A stretch of 64,000 nt of DNA from Ilex aquifolium (lineage: Eukaryota > Streptophyta > Magnoliopsida > Aquifoliales > Aquifoliaceae): NCBI GenBank assembly GCA_951799425.1, contig OX637393.1, forward strand, positions 20,749,744 to 20,813,743, in the 5' to 3' direction. The first letter of the stretch is position 1. Each line of letters starts with the position of its first letter. Both the position numbers and the translations under genes were made by a program. Below, piece by piece: positions 9,850 to 21,957 of the stretch. The notes under the pieces were generated by a model, which worked only from the letters and a program-made list of their open reading frames with translations, was not told the origin of the DNA and ran no database searches.

Positions 9850-12800
9850 CAAAGTATAAAGACCCAGGTTGTCCTACCATTTCTTGTGTCATAGGCAACC
9901 ACATAATTGAACAGGCTTTACTGGATCTTGGAGCTAGTGTGAACTTGCTCCCATATTCAGTATATGAACAATTAGGGTTAGGTGAGTTAAAACCCACTTC
10001 GGTTACATTCCAATTAGCTGACAGATCAATAAGAATACCGAGGGGTATGGTGGAGGATGTCTTAGTACAAGTTGACAAATTTTATTTTCCCGTGGATTTC
10101 ATAATTTTGGATACTCAACTTGTATTAAATGCTAATGCTCAAATTCCTGTTATTTTAGGCAGACCATTCCTAGCAACTTCAAATTCTCTAATTAATTGTA
10201 GGAATGGTGTGATGAAATTAACTTTTTGAAATATGACATTAGAGCTCAACATTTTTCATGTGTGCAAACAACCAGGGAATGTTGACTAAGATATGCATGA
10301 GGTTAACATGATTGAGTCTCTTGTTCTAAGCAGAGTATATGATTCTTCTCTATTTGATCCACTTGAAGCATGCTTGCTTGAACAATCTTCTATGATAGAG
10401 ATAGATGAACGCAATTCTGAAATTTCTGTTTCGACTGATGTGTTAAACTCTTTACAGGTACTTGAAATGAAAGAGTTGAGACAGAAATTTGAGGAGCTTC
10501 CACCAAGAATTGACCCACCAATCCCATCCAGTGAGAAAGCGCCCAAGCTTGACCTCAAGCAGCTACCGGTTGAGTTAAAGTATGCATTTCTGGGAGATGA
10601 TGCAACTTATCCGGTAATAATTTCTTCTCAATTGAATTCAGCACAGGAAGGTATGTTATTACAACTTCTTAGAGAACATAAAAAGGCAATTGGCTGGACT
10701 TTAGCTGATATAAAAGGAATTAGTCCATTGGTTTGCACTCACAAGATTTATTTGGAAGATAATGCTAAAACATCTAGGGAAATGCAACGTAGACTAAATC
10801 CACATATGAAAGAAGTTGTAAAGAAGGAAGTGCTGAAATTGTTAGACATAGGAATTATTTACCCTATTGCAGACAACAAATGGGTAAGCCCACACAGGTA
10901 GTTCCTAAGAAATCTGGAGTCACTGTAGTTGCTAATGAAAATAATGAACTTGTGCCAACTAGGACAGTTACTGGTTGGAGAATGTGCATAGACTACAGGA
11001 AATTAAATTCTGTTACTAGAAAAGATCACTTCCCTTTACCTTTTATGGATCAAATTTTAGAAAGGGTAGCATCGCATTTGTACTACTGTTTTCTAGATGG
11101 CTATTCAGGATATAATCAGATTGAAATTGCCCTAGAAGACCAAGAGAAAACCACATTTACTTGCCCTTTTGGTACTTTCGCATATCGCAGGATGCCCTTT
11201 GGACTTTGCAATGCACCCGCGACCTTTCAAAGGTGCATGCTAAGTATTTTCAGTGACATGGTAGAGCGTTTTCTTGAAGTTTTCATGGATGCTTTTACTA
11301 TTTTTGGTGATGCTTTTGATGAATGCTTGTCAAATTTAGAGAAAGTGCTTATTCGATGTGAAGAAAAGAACCTCGTGCTTAATTGGGAAAAATGCCACTT
11401 TATGGTTCAAAAGGGAATTGTTCTTGGTCACATTGTCTCATCTGAGGGAATCCAGGTAGATAAAGCTAAGATAGAATTGATTGCTAATTTACCTTCTCCC
11501 AAAACCCTTAAGGATGTTAGATCTTTTTTGGGTCATGCTGGTTTCTATCGAAGATTTATAAAAGATTTTAGCTCTATATCTAGACCACTTTGCAATCTCC
11601 TAGGGAAGGATATACCTTTTGAGTGGGATGGGTTATGCCAAGAGGCTTTTGATAAGCTAAAAGGCATGCTCATCACTGCCCCAATTATGCAACCCCCGAA
11701 TTGTAGTCTTCCTTTTGAAATTATGTGTGATGCCAGTGACTATGCCGTAGGGGCAGTTTTAGGATAAAGGCATGAGAAAAAGCCACATGTCATCTACTAT
11801 ACTAGTCGAACTTTAACTAGTGTACAGATGAATTATTCTACCACGGAAAAGGAATTACTGGCAGTAGTATTTGCACTGGACAAATTTAGGTCATATTTAG
11901 TAGGATCCCCCATTGTCATTTTCACAGACCATGCAGCTCTTAAATATTTACTGACAAAGAAAGATGCTAAACCAAGACTGCTAAGGTGGATCCTCCTACT
12001 CCAAGAATTTGATATAACCATTAAAGATAAAAAAGGGGTAGAGAATGTAGTGGCTGACCATTTGTCTAGACTTGTGAGTGACATACCCATTGAGACAGTG
12101 CCGATCAAGGACACTTTTCCTGATGAACAATTGCTGGCAGTTTCTGCAGTACCTTGGTTTGCTGATATAGTGAATTTTCTGGTTACAGGTAACATGCCAC
12201 CAGCCTGGACTACATTGGATAGAAGGAAGTTCTTAACTGAAGTGAAAAGCTTTTTTTGGGATGACCCATACCTTTTCAAGTATTGCTCAGATCAAATTAT
12301 CCGGAGATGTGTGCCCGATAATGAGGTAAGTAGCATTCTATCTTTTTGTCATTCGGGAGCATGTGGAGGCCACTTTTCTATGAAAAAAAACCGCTGCAAA
12401 AGTTTTGCAATGCGGGTTCTATTGGCCGACAATTTTTAAGGATGCATATAATTTCTGTAAGGTATGTGAGCGATGTCAAAAACTGGGGGGATTAACCCGT
12501 AGAAATATGATGCCTTTAAATCCAATTTTGATAATAGAAATTTTTGACTGTTGGGGCATAGATTTCATGGGACCTTTTCCCCCATCTTTTGGATATATGT
12601 ACATTTTAGTTGGAGTAGACTATGTTTCTAAGTGGGTCGAAGCTATACCATGTCGGACAAATGATCATAAAGTTGTTTTGAAATTTTTAAAAGAAAACAT
12701 TTTGTCCAGATTTGGTATACCTCGAGCCATTATCAGTGATGGGGGATTGCACTTTTGTAATAGAACTTTTGAGAATTTAATGAAAAAATACGGTGTCACA

Positions 12801-13445
12801 CATAAGGTTGCAACTCCTTATCACCCTCAGACAAGTGGTCAAGCAGAGCTTGCCAATCGGGAGATTTCTTACATTTTGGAAAAAACGGTGAACCCAGATC
12901 GTAAAGATTGGTCGTCACGACTAATCGATGCGTTATGGGCATACCGAACTGCATACAAAACCCCGATTGGCATGTCTCCGTACAGATTGGTTTATGGAAA
13001 GGCTTGTCACTTGCCTGTGGAACTAGAGCATAAAGCATACTGGGCCATTAAGATGTTCAATTTTAGTTTTGACAAAGCTGGTGCCTTACGAAAATTAAAA
13101 TTAAATGAGCTTGAGGAGATTAGGAATGAAGCCTATGAGAATTCTAGGATTAGTAAGGAACGAATGAAGGTGTTCCATGATAAGAATATTGTGCGAAAAA
13201 CGTTTTCACCGGCACAAAAAGTTCTGCTATATAATTCTAGGCTTTACATCTTCAAAGGAAAGCTTCGAACCAGATGGAGTGGTCCGTACATTGTTAAGGA
13301 GGTATTCCCCTATGGAACAATAGAGATTGAGAATCCCAGTAATGGGAACACCTTTAAAGTTAACAGACAACGATTGAAACCATTCTTGGAGGAAGGTATT
13401 GTCGAAGTGGAATCCATCGAATTGATGGATCCTTACTATGAATAA
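9850..13445 (+). pseudogene. Element B pol remnant: protease, RT, RNase H, integrase
   Basis: Aspartic protease at about 9860-10220, with LLDLGASVNLLP and VILGRPFLAT. RT at about 10780-11460, starting with the [13 protein letters not shown] region. RNase H at about 11700-12080. Integrase at about 12290-13400, with [31 protein letters not shown] and [15 protein letters not shown], ending in [11 protein letters not shown] with no chromodomain. The whole is an Athila pol like that of A. About five breaks over gag-pol. Confidence 0.9.
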
Positions 13446-13589
13446 TCTATCTCTAACCATTTGTTGTATGTTATTGTACATTAGTGTATTTTGTTTGTTT
13501 GTTTTTTTACAGATGCATGAGCCCTTTATACGCGTATCCGGTATGTCTTCTTCTATCCCTTATTTGATTTTACATTCCGCATTTTTACA

Positions 13590-13624
13590 TTGAGGACAAT
13601 GTAAATTTTTGAGTGGGGGGGGCG
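13590..13624 (+). other. Central polypurine-like tract of element B
   Basis: TTGAGGACAATG followed by a run of eight Gs, just downstream of integrase. A T-rich stretch ending in ACAG at 13512, upstream of it, could be a splice acceptor for an env-like RNA. Confidence 0.5.
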
Positions 13625-13845
13625 GAGCATTCACTTGATAAAAAGTATATGGGATTTTGAATTTGAGCTTTGGGCACATGCAACTGTGTTTATTGTTTTG
13701 TTTTTAGTATAGTCATGTAGTTTTTTTTTAGGGACTTAGGAATTTTTATGAGTAGAATGGAGTCATTTGGGAGGAAAGAGTTTAAAAAAAATGTGAAAAT
13801 ATGAAAAATTTTCTAAATCTAGGAAAAAATAACTCACTGGAACAC

Positions 13846-14117
13846 GCGTTCGGACGCCAGAATAGATAGCACAACCTACTGGAAGTCGCGTCCGGACAGA
13901 ACCAACAAGTCTGAACTCACTGGAAAACGCGTCCGGACGGTGATTTGTCATGCGTCCGGACGGGAAAACCAACCGTTTGAAATTCATAGTACGCGTCTGG
14001 ACGGGTTAACCCCATGCGTCCGGACGCGTGACTTTTAAGGCTAATTAAGGCGGCAGTTGAGGCGCGTCCGGACGGTATAACCCCATGCGTCCGGACGCGT
14101 GTGAAAAATTATAAATA
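13846..14117 (+). promoter_or_regulatory. Internal promoter-like module of element B: TCCGGA palindrome array plus TATA box
   Basis: Eight sites of the CGTCCGGACG type, two of them degenerate, lie between 13846 and 14097, then TATAAATA at 14110-14117. The env-like start codon region is at 14216. The order and spacing mirror the LTR of the same element (6864-7047), with the family's own palindrome used in both places. Confidence 0.6.
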
Positions 14118-14223
14118 CCGACTGTCCGTTTAGAAATTCTTGCACTGCAAGCTTCCAAACCAGAATACAAACTCTTCACTCTCAATCCTTGCTCTCCTCA
14201 TCACAATTTTTACTATGGCACCA

Positions 14224-16079
14224 TGATTGATTGGAAAAACGTGTCTTTCCTAACCTCGTAACATCACCCTCACCCTCAATGTGTGTATGTGGCTTATAGT
14301 GATGGGGGAGTGTCACTCTCCCTCCGGATGATGCAAGAAGATAGGAAACAACAACAAAATGGATGTGAATGGAAATGTGATGAACAAAATAGATGGAATG
14401 AGATGCGGTGTGCACAAAAATGCTCCCCAATCGAAAGGAGTCTTTTGTGGTCGTGTGTTTTACTTGGAAAATATTCCAAGGTCGTCTCCTCAGGGAAGGA
14501 AAGGGAGTTTTATGAAAGTGATTTTGCAAAAGGTAAAGAAAGTGGAAAATCTTTTGTTTGAGTTTTGGTGTTTGAAGTTTGTGAATGAAAAAACAATAAA
14601 AACAAGTGTTGGCTAATCCAAAAGGTTCACTCCAATGGGAATGCCCAATCAACTCAAAACCTTCCTCCGAGGGTTTATAGATGAACGATTGATTCGTGGG
14701 AAGCTAGGGATAAGATGGGTCACTATCTAAGCATAAACCGTGACTAGGCCTACGGAATATCAAAGACTCACCAACTTATCCACCCTCAACCCAGTCAAAC
14801 CGAACCATCGTACACCGAGAGAGGAAAGAATAAGAGTTGAAATGAGATTCTCAAGGGGAGGTCTCCCTTGGATTAGCAAACTAAAAATCTAGCTACTCAT
14901 GATAAAATGAAAGACATGCATAAAGAAAAGAGACATGGTATTGAAATGGAATTCAAACTTGCATTAAGGTGAAGAGAAGTGAAACTAGAAAAATAAGTGC
15001 ATTTACTACCCAACTAAAAAGCTTGAAATGGAAAACTTAACATAACAATGGTGAAATGTAAAATGTAGAACTAAACTTGAAATGAACTTGAAATAAAGGA
15101 GATTACAATGCAAGAAATAAAGATTACAAGAAGATTAAAGCTTACAGGAACGAAAATGGAAAAGAAAATGCAAGAACATAAGCTTTCTACTATTCATCAT
15201 CTTCTTCACTAAAACTAAGCTTAGGTAGCCACCTCAATACAAGCTTGTAATGTTGAATATATGGAGTGTATGCCTCTCATTTTCGTGCATGGTGGTCCCC
15301 CCTAGCTGTGTGAACGAGCTCCCATCAAGAGAGGGCTGAATGGATGGCTTTGACAGGCTAGGGAGAGCATAGCCTGGCAGCCCACTTCCCTCCCCCTTCC
15401 TTCAATGTTCAAGCCTCAAAAGTCTTCCCCAAGGTGTAAGAGAGACATGGTTGTGTAAGGAAATGTTGGGGGAAACGTGGGAGAATCGATGGTGGGACCC
15501 CCAAGCAAGTGGGGCTGAGTTGCAGGAGCATCGGGGCTGCTTCAGGGGAGCGTACCGGTACGCGTACCGGTACCCCGAACACCAGAAACTTCGGCGTACC
15601 GGTACGCGTACCGGTACCCTCTTTTCTGCTCTGGACCACTTTTGGTAGAATCGGCATAAATTTTGATCCAACCGTTGGATTGGGCTGAAAGTTTGACAAA
15701 AAATATAAGACACCCAGATCTACAACTTTCATGTTTTGAACTTTTTCAAATTCTGAGTAGATCATGGTAAAAATGGAGGAACTCTGAGGCAGTACTTCCA
15801 AACGATGTGGCTGCTGATGCCCTTGTTCCCAAGCACCAATGCCTTCTTGATTTCTTCACTTTTAAGCCTCCAATTCTTCATGTATTGTGTCCATGCCTTC
15901 ACCACACATCCATCAAGGTTGCAATGTCCTAAAATCAATCATTTAAGCTATAAAAGGTTGCAACATCAAAATATCAACATTATAGTTCAAAACGGCTAAC
16001 TTCTAAGCACTTATATGCAAAAGTTGAGTTGAAATGCTTGCAATGAGTCCATGAAATATGCAAAATTACGCACTCATCA
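14224..16079 (-). mobile_element. Solo LTR D inserted at the start of element B's env-like ORF
   Basis: 1856 bp, perfect 5-bp target duplication CACCA at 14219-14223 and 16080-16084. On the plus strand it runs from TGATTGATTGG to GCACTCATCA. Orientation is minus, judged from its near identity to the L LTR, which has a primer site beside it. It carries four CGTACCGGTACG palindromes in two doublets (15551-15619). Looks whole as a solo LTR. Confidence 0.93.
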
Positions 16080-16084
16080 CACCA

Positions 16085-16275
16085 CCTCGAGCGTCCACTT
16101 CAAAGAGACCCCGAGTAAATACTCAGGAGGAGGAGGATACCACCTTTGATCCCGTTCATTTCCAAACTTTGGAGGCACGGGTAAGATTTTTTAAATACTA
16201 CGCCCAAAAACCTATAGTTTGCGAGAGAAAAATTGAATATGAGGACTTCGCTCCATTGGGAGTCCGAGATATTAT
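16085..16275 (+). pseudogene. Element B env-like ORF, N-terminal piece
   Basis: Starts beside solo LTR D and ends where element C begins. It encodes a basic N-terminal stretch (ASTSKRPRVNTQEEED) and the region that in A and C reads KAERYENFYHKH...VCERDV (here FFKYYAQKPIVCERK). The KRPR cluster could be a nuclear signal. Too short to judge alone. Confidence 0.6.
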
Positions 16276-18226
16276 TGATGCTTGATCCGAAATGTGTACA
16301 CCTAAGTGCAGGCGGTCAAGCTGTAGTAATAATCCGGTATGAGTCCGGAGTCGAATCCACAGGGAACTTTTGTTGATATTTCTGAGGTGAGCAGTGGTAG
16401 AGACCTATTGATTGTAACCTTTGAGATTTGCTGTGAGATATGAGTTTTTCTGGACAGAATATAAGATTCTTTCCAGGAAGATTTTCTTAACAAAATAGGT
16501 GCTAATAAAAAAAGTCACTCTTTAGTGCAAGGATCTGGACATGTAGCTAGGTATCCGGTTTGTCATAATTGTGCTTGATAACTCAATTAACTCCCGTGTC
16601 AACAGCAAGTTATTCGGAAGATAAAGATGGATTGTGAGAATTAAGAACATGATTCCGATGTCTTTCTAGAAGTTTACAAGAATTGTCTGTGCCGAGACTT
16701 AACCCGTCTACAAACAAGCATGTGTTTCTACAAGACATCCAATCATGATATTAATATTCCATTCTATAAATGAAGTACAATAAGGGGGAAGATTGAGGGG
16801 TAGTCATGAGGATCTAGCCGGGGTACTTGCCTTGAACTGATGAGTCTTTCTATGCAAGAGTCATCCGTGTCATAGAAAGAACCCACAATTATACAAAGTA
16901 CCCTAGCTTTGCTAGATGCAATCAATCATCCAATAACAAGAAGAAATAAGCATTAAGGATAGAAACATTGCACAAATATGATTCCAGGATAACTTATACA
17001 TGCCCTTCTCCTCTAACTAAAGAGTGAATGAGAAACTACTCACTCTTCATGGCTTGGGTAAAGCTAGAAAAGTGAGTGATGCTCATCCCTCCAAGTAGAG
17101 AACTTATAAGATAAAGTAACAACAAATGCGTAGCCAATCTTTAACAAAGAATGGGTGAATCACATTCCACCCTTCACGGCTTTGGTAAAGCTCTAGAAAA
17201 GTGGAAGAGTTTCACTCTTCTAAGAAAGAAAGAAGCGCAAGCAATGGAAGTGAAATGTATGAACAATAAAAGTAGAAGAAAGCTAGTCACATTTGGAGGG
17301 TGGCTTCCTCAACCAAGAATTGGAGGGTTGCTTCCTCAACCAAAAGGTGAGCTATCTCTCTTCTATGCATGAAAAATGAAAGCATAAACATAAGCATAAA
17401 CATAAAACTACTGTTATAACAAGCAAGAGATGTTGGACTAAAGCCAAACTAATCTCTAAAATAAAGACTTCATACAAGGGAAATGAGCTAAATCTACAAT
17501 GAGAGTGGGAGTCTAAGCCTCCATCAACTTTCCTACTTCCTACTTGGCTCTCATAACTCTCCAACAAGGGGAGTATTTATAGGCAAGAAGAGGAGACAAG
17601 GGGGGGGGGTGAAGGAATAGTGTTTGCCGCCTAAGTCCAAGTGAACAGTCAACAACTCTGCTGCCAGTCTGTGAATAACGTTCGAACGTAAGTTGGCGTT
17701 CGAACGTTCTTTCTGTTTTTGCACTAAGGGCATTCGAACGTTTACTGCCGTTCGAACGTTTCTTCTGTTTTTGCACTGAGGGCGTTCGAACGCCAGATTT
17801 GCTTTGACCCTATCACTCGAGTAGTCTGGTGGTCTTCTATGAGGTTCAGTTCTAACTCTTTGCAGTGGTCTGGTCTTCCATCAACTCAAGTGTACGTTCG
17901 AACGTGAGTTGGCGTTCGAACGTGACACTCAAGTGCTTCAGAGCTCCAGTCTTCTTTCCTAACTGCAACACGCCTTCTCTTCAGTAGTTGAGTCTGCTAT
18001 AGTGTATTGTGGACGTTCGAACGTGAGTTGGCGTTCGAACGTTCTGGCTGTGCTCCAAGCTTCTCCAATTTTGGGCTCTAATGTACTGGTGCTGCATCCA
18101 AGTGTGGTACTTGTTGTTCTTGGGTTCTTGTTCAGTTTAGGGCCTGAAATGACATCACTTAAACTCCATTAAAGTACCATTAGTCTTAAAATGTCATAAT
18201 AATATGTCAACTTTAAGTACTAATCA
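16276..18226 (-). repeat. 3' LTR of element C
   Basis: Matches 24265-26213 closely. In sense it starts TGATTAGTACTT and ends GGATCAAGCATCA. It contains nine TTCGAA-type palindromes (17678-18042), a TATA box (complement 17574-17581) and a 10-bp stem-loop (16845-16854 with 16871-16880). Confidence 0.92.
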
Positions 18227-18253
18227 CACTCCCCAACCTAAATATTGCTAGTC
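18227..18253 (-). other. Polypurine tract of element C with upstream GACTAGCAA
   Basis: In sense, GACTAGCAA, then TTTAGGTTGGGGAGTG, then the LTR. This is the plus-strand primer. The GACTAGCAA word recurs before the polypurine tracts of A, B and H. Confidence 0.8.
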
Positions 18254-18300
18254 TCTAGTAATACGAAAAAGAAAAATCTACTCCTAATGCCATTTTCGTA

Positions 18301-18388
18301 GGTCATCCGGTTGCATTTAACTTATGCAACAAGCCGTTGAACCACTAGGTTTACCCTAGCGGACGAGTGTTGTCTCGTGAGGGTTTCC
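18301..18388 (-). other. Conserved 3' block of element C
   Basis: Equivalent to A 31549-31645 and B about 28716-28815. In sense it contains CACGAGACAACACTCGT and CTAGGGTAAACCTAG, two possible short hairpins, then GGCTTGTTGCATAAG. Likely a structured RNA or priming signal near the 3' LTR. Confidence 0.5.
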
Positions 18389-19931
18389 AGGGAAGCTACC
18401 CACAAACTTCAGTCGAACAGATGTGCATAGGAGAGTGCTGACTAAAGTAAATTAGCATCATGGTCGTTGGGACACCAGATTCTCAATTTTGACTTATGTC
18501 TCACACGTCCTTATTTCACAGGTATTCATTCTATGCAAAAATTATCATTTGTTACATTGGTATTTGAAATTCTCAATGCAGTAGGAATGATCATTCAAGC
18601 AACCGGAATTGTTGTGTAACAAATACTCCCTTTTATCACCTTCCATGGATAGTTTCGATTTCACAAACCTCACATAGTATACCCTCAGCACAAGTTCACT
18701 CTGATTATAGTGACTTGTTTCTCACAGATCATGTGATCAGAAGATGGCCAATCGAAAAATCACATGCACAATTTAGGAAAGGAGTGAAATTTTTAAGAAA
18801 CAACTACTTATGTTTGGCATAACCTCATGAAAGAATATTAACGCAATTAAAAGGAATGCTATTTACCATATCCCAATTGTGATTATCAACACATGCATGT
18901 AACAGACTTGAGATCAAATAGGGCTTTTCATAGGTTGTAGCGTGGCCAGAGGTCAGTGGCTAACGAAACGACGTCAGGGATTTTCAAAAGCTATCTTCTG
19001 TTTACGTATTGTAGCACACCTTTTTCTAACTTCTTGATATTTTGCCGAGAGATGACATTTCTCTCTTTCATTTTTTCTCATTTTTCACTTTCTTGGCAAG
19101 TTCTTGCCTTTTTGCTTCTTGTTTTGTTTCAATTGTTCCAATCAACTCTTCTTGGATGATAATCTCGAATGCTTCTTTTTCTTTTTCTTTTTCTGTATCA
19201 TCTTACAAAGAGGATGTAAGAAAATTAGATAGCCAAGGTATGTCAAGTATGTTTTCCTGTGGATTGGTAATCATATAGGTTTATCAAAGAAAAATTTATA
19301 CATTGATGGCTCAAACATGGCTAATGAGGGATAAATTTTGTCAAAGAAAGGTCTAAGGCTCAATATTATATCAAAGATGGCCTAAGATCATTTCTCAAGC
19401 ATGTGCACATGTATGTGTCGTATGCGATGGTTCCTTGTGGGATATGTCAATAGATCACTTTTAAGTGCGTCAATCAAAGCAAGGTTAATGAGATCATTCA
19501 AAAATTGAGAGTGAACATAATTTACTTGAGTAAACATTGATTGTCTCTCAAAAGCATCGTTAGGTTCGAAACTCACCCTGGTGTTCTTTGTTATCTCCAC
19601 TGTGTATGTCAGGTTTTCCAGGGGGTATTGGTTATATATCAATTCCATTTTCGAGTCAGATCCTCATGTACCTTTAAAATAACAAATATCGATGTACATA
19701 TGACAATTTAAGTATAGAGAGAATACCAATTTTTTTCAAGAAATGTGGTTTTAAGTCTCGGTTGATAAATGGAGGTGTCAAACCGATCATGTGTAAATTT
19801 ACTCTAGCGAGCATTCTTAATATCCACATTTGTTCCATCACCTTTTAATTTTTATGCTAAATCTACAAATGCATTAAAACAAATAAAAGTGATAAATGGA
19901 ACCATTCATTTCAAAATATCATCTTTTAATA

Positions 19932-21143
19932 TCAACGGTTCGATTCATTCACAATTGCACAAAAACTTACAACTATCAAAGAAGAAATTCGTAAAAAGAA
20001 GCACTTTAAACAAACATAAAAACAAGAACAAGAACAGAAATCCTCTCTCTCACTCTCCTCTTGTGCACCATCTCCTCCATGTCCACCATGTCCACCCCTC
20101 AAAAGCCTAAGGATCTCATCCTGCTTAGCTTCAATGCTAAGCATGACGTCCAATAAGGAGCGTCGGGTGCTGGTGCTGGTGCTAGGTCCCGCCTCTGCTG
20201 GCTGATCTCCCTCTCTCTCCATCTCATCAAGCTCCTCTTGTACCTCATCAACTCCGTGGGCCGGGGGCTCTTCTTGCCTTGCCGCTGGGCCGCCACTATG
20301 ACTTTGGCTTCTCCGGAAGGAGCCCTTGTTCAGTGGCCCCATTGGCTTTTGGATTTCCATCTCGGGCTTCACCCTTACCCCATGTTCCGTGCACATTTCA
20401 GTCACCAAAGTAGCAAAAGGGAGTGCACTCCTCTTTACATCACACCCCTTCTTCATTTCATTCAGGATGAGAGAGGGGAGGTCGATGCTATGTCCTTTTC
20501 CAATGGCATACAAAAGTCGGGCCATGTCGGGTAAAATCTCATTCTTTCTTCCTACGGGAGTGAAGTTGGACACCGCAATCAAATTCATCATTTTATATTT
20601 GTCGGTGAGCTCCCCTTGCCTAAAAAATCTCCTCCCTGCCCATGAAAAGTCAGCTACCCCCGTCAATTCCTTTCCCACCACATTCATTGCTATGTCCTTC
20701 TTTGGGGGGTAGGTAGGGTTTTGCACTTGAGGTATTTCCTCTCTTATTTCAATGATGTATGTTTCATCCACGTCAATGTGGGTACTCCTAACATATGTCC
20801 GGATTGCGCCGTTGATGATCTCAGTGTTGGAGTAAAACTCCCGCACCAAGTCAACAACGGCGTCTCCACCATTCCTCAAATACCAGACCCACTCCCTCCT
20901 CTCCATTTCTTGCCTTATTCCAATCCCAGCAAAGTCATCAATTACAACATCTCTCTCACAAACAATTGCATGCTTATGGTAAAAATTTTCATACCTTTCA
21001 GCCTTTAAGGCATTGAGAAACCTGGTCCTGTCATATCTCTTTGTCCTTTGCCTTCCTTCCCTTTCTTTTATCACCTCTTCTACAATGTTTGGATCTTGGT
21101 TCACTGGTGGAGCACGCCTGGCAGGGAGTTTCATCCTTGGCAT
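19932..21143 (-). CDS. Element C env-like ORF (putative plant transposon protein type), open
   Basis: 403 residues from MPRMKLPARRAPP. The core matches A's copy: REFYSNTEI, FSWAGRRFF, LARLLYAIGKGHSIDLPSLI. A charged, likely helical segment follows (near residues 300-360, with MLSIEAKQDEILRLLRGG). The last 30 or so residues are hydrophobic and cysteine-rich (FCSCSCFYVCLKCFF), which could be a membrane tail or simply translated T-rich 3' sequence. The start abuts a TTCGAA palindrome. The reading frame looks whole; activity is unknown. Confidence 0.75.
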   Translation of the reverse strand: MPRMKLPARRAPPVNQDPNIVEEVIKEREGRQRTKRYDRTRFLNALKAERYENFYHKHAIVCERDVVIDDFAGIGIRQEMERREWVWYLRNGGDAVVDLVREFYSNTEIINGAIRTYVRSTHIDVDETYIIEIREEIPQVQNPTYPPKKDIAMNVVGKELTGVADFSWAGRRFFRQGELTDKYKMMNLIAVSNFTPVGRKNEILPDMARLLYAIGKGHSIDLPSLILNEMKKGCDVKRSALPFATLVTEMCTEHGVRVKPEMEIQKPMGPLNKGSFRRSQSHSGGPAARQEEPPAHGVDEVQEELDEMEREGDQPAEAGPSTSTSTRRSLLDVMLSIEAKQDEILRLLRGGHGGHGGDGAQEESEREDFCSCSCFYVCLKCFFLRISSLIVVSFCAIVNESNR

Positions 21144-21362
21144 GGCGTTCGAACGTGGGTTTTGGTTTGAGAGGGTGCTGAAAAGTGCTGGAAACTTAGG
21201 GTTCTTGGTCTGGGATTGATGATTTTGATGTGGAGAGGAGTTAGGGAGGGTAGAATTTGGGTATTCTTGGGGAATGAGGGCGAGTTGAGGTCTGTGGAGT
21301 GAAAATGAGTTCTAGGGTTTTGAAAGAATTTGGGGATTTTGGCTGAAAACGACGAACCAGGC

Positions 21363-21667
21363 TTTTATAGCCTGAGTTGTATCATTCGAACGTTGGTGAC
21401 GTTCGAACGTTGGTAGAAGGATTTTAAACAGACCGTTCGAACGTGGTATGGTGTTCGAACGTGGTGAGCTCCCAGTACTTATGTGTTCTGTCAGAGGCCA
21501 AAGTACTATAAGTTCTCTTCGTTCGAACGTTCTATTGGCGTTCGAACGTTAATCTCGTTCGAACGGTCTATTGGCATTCGAACGGACTGAGCTCCAAGTA
21601 CTTTTAAGTTTCAGCAGAAGCTTCATCAGAGGCTGAGTACTGTAAGCAGTCAACGTTCGAACGTTGA
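21363..21667 (-). promoter_or_regulatory. Internal promoter-like module of element C
   Basis: About nine CGTTCGAACG-type sites between 21382 and 21667, then in sense a TATA box (CTATAAAAGC, complement 21361-21370), then a leader to the env-like ATG at 21143. Same module as A 4553-4878. Confidence 0.6.
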
Positions 21668-21957
21668 ACCAAAATTAAAGTTTTTCTCTACTACACTATA
21701 TACAATCAAAGAAAACAAAACACACAAATTTAAATCAAGAAAAACTAAGGCGTCTCAGGATGAACCCCTACCCACGCTTCAGGTTAGTATTTTGGGGCAT
21801 TCCTTACTCGGCCCATATTTTCATTTCAGTCAAAAGAATTTATACAAAACGATTTTTACACTTTTTACAACAAATTCGGACCTTTGGCATTCACTCCCCC
21901 AACAAAAGTACAAATTTCCTACAGAAAATTATCTAATCCGAGTCTCCCTCTGTGTCT

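Noticed and set aside
16837-16880. CTGATGAG next to a 10-bp stem, as in hammerhead ribozymes of plant retrozymes
   Set aside because: The GAAA part of the core and the cleavage site are missing after the stem, and the word is on the antisense strand of the element.
17678-18042. Regularly spaced palindromes resembling a CRISPR array
   Set aside because: Repeats are only 10-14 bp, spacers are not unique in length, the arrays lie in LTRs and no cas genes exist in a plant nuclear context.
19388-19648. Conserved short ORF also seen near 6560 and 30290
   Set aside because: It lies in the noncoding 3' region of A/C-type elements. The similarity is explained by shared element ancestry, and there is no start context or recognised domain.
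19932-20060. Hydrophobic C-terminal tail of C's env-like ORF as an envelope anchor
   Set aside because: The DNA is T-rich 3' sequence, and the related env-like ORF of H ends in an acidic tail without any membrane segment.
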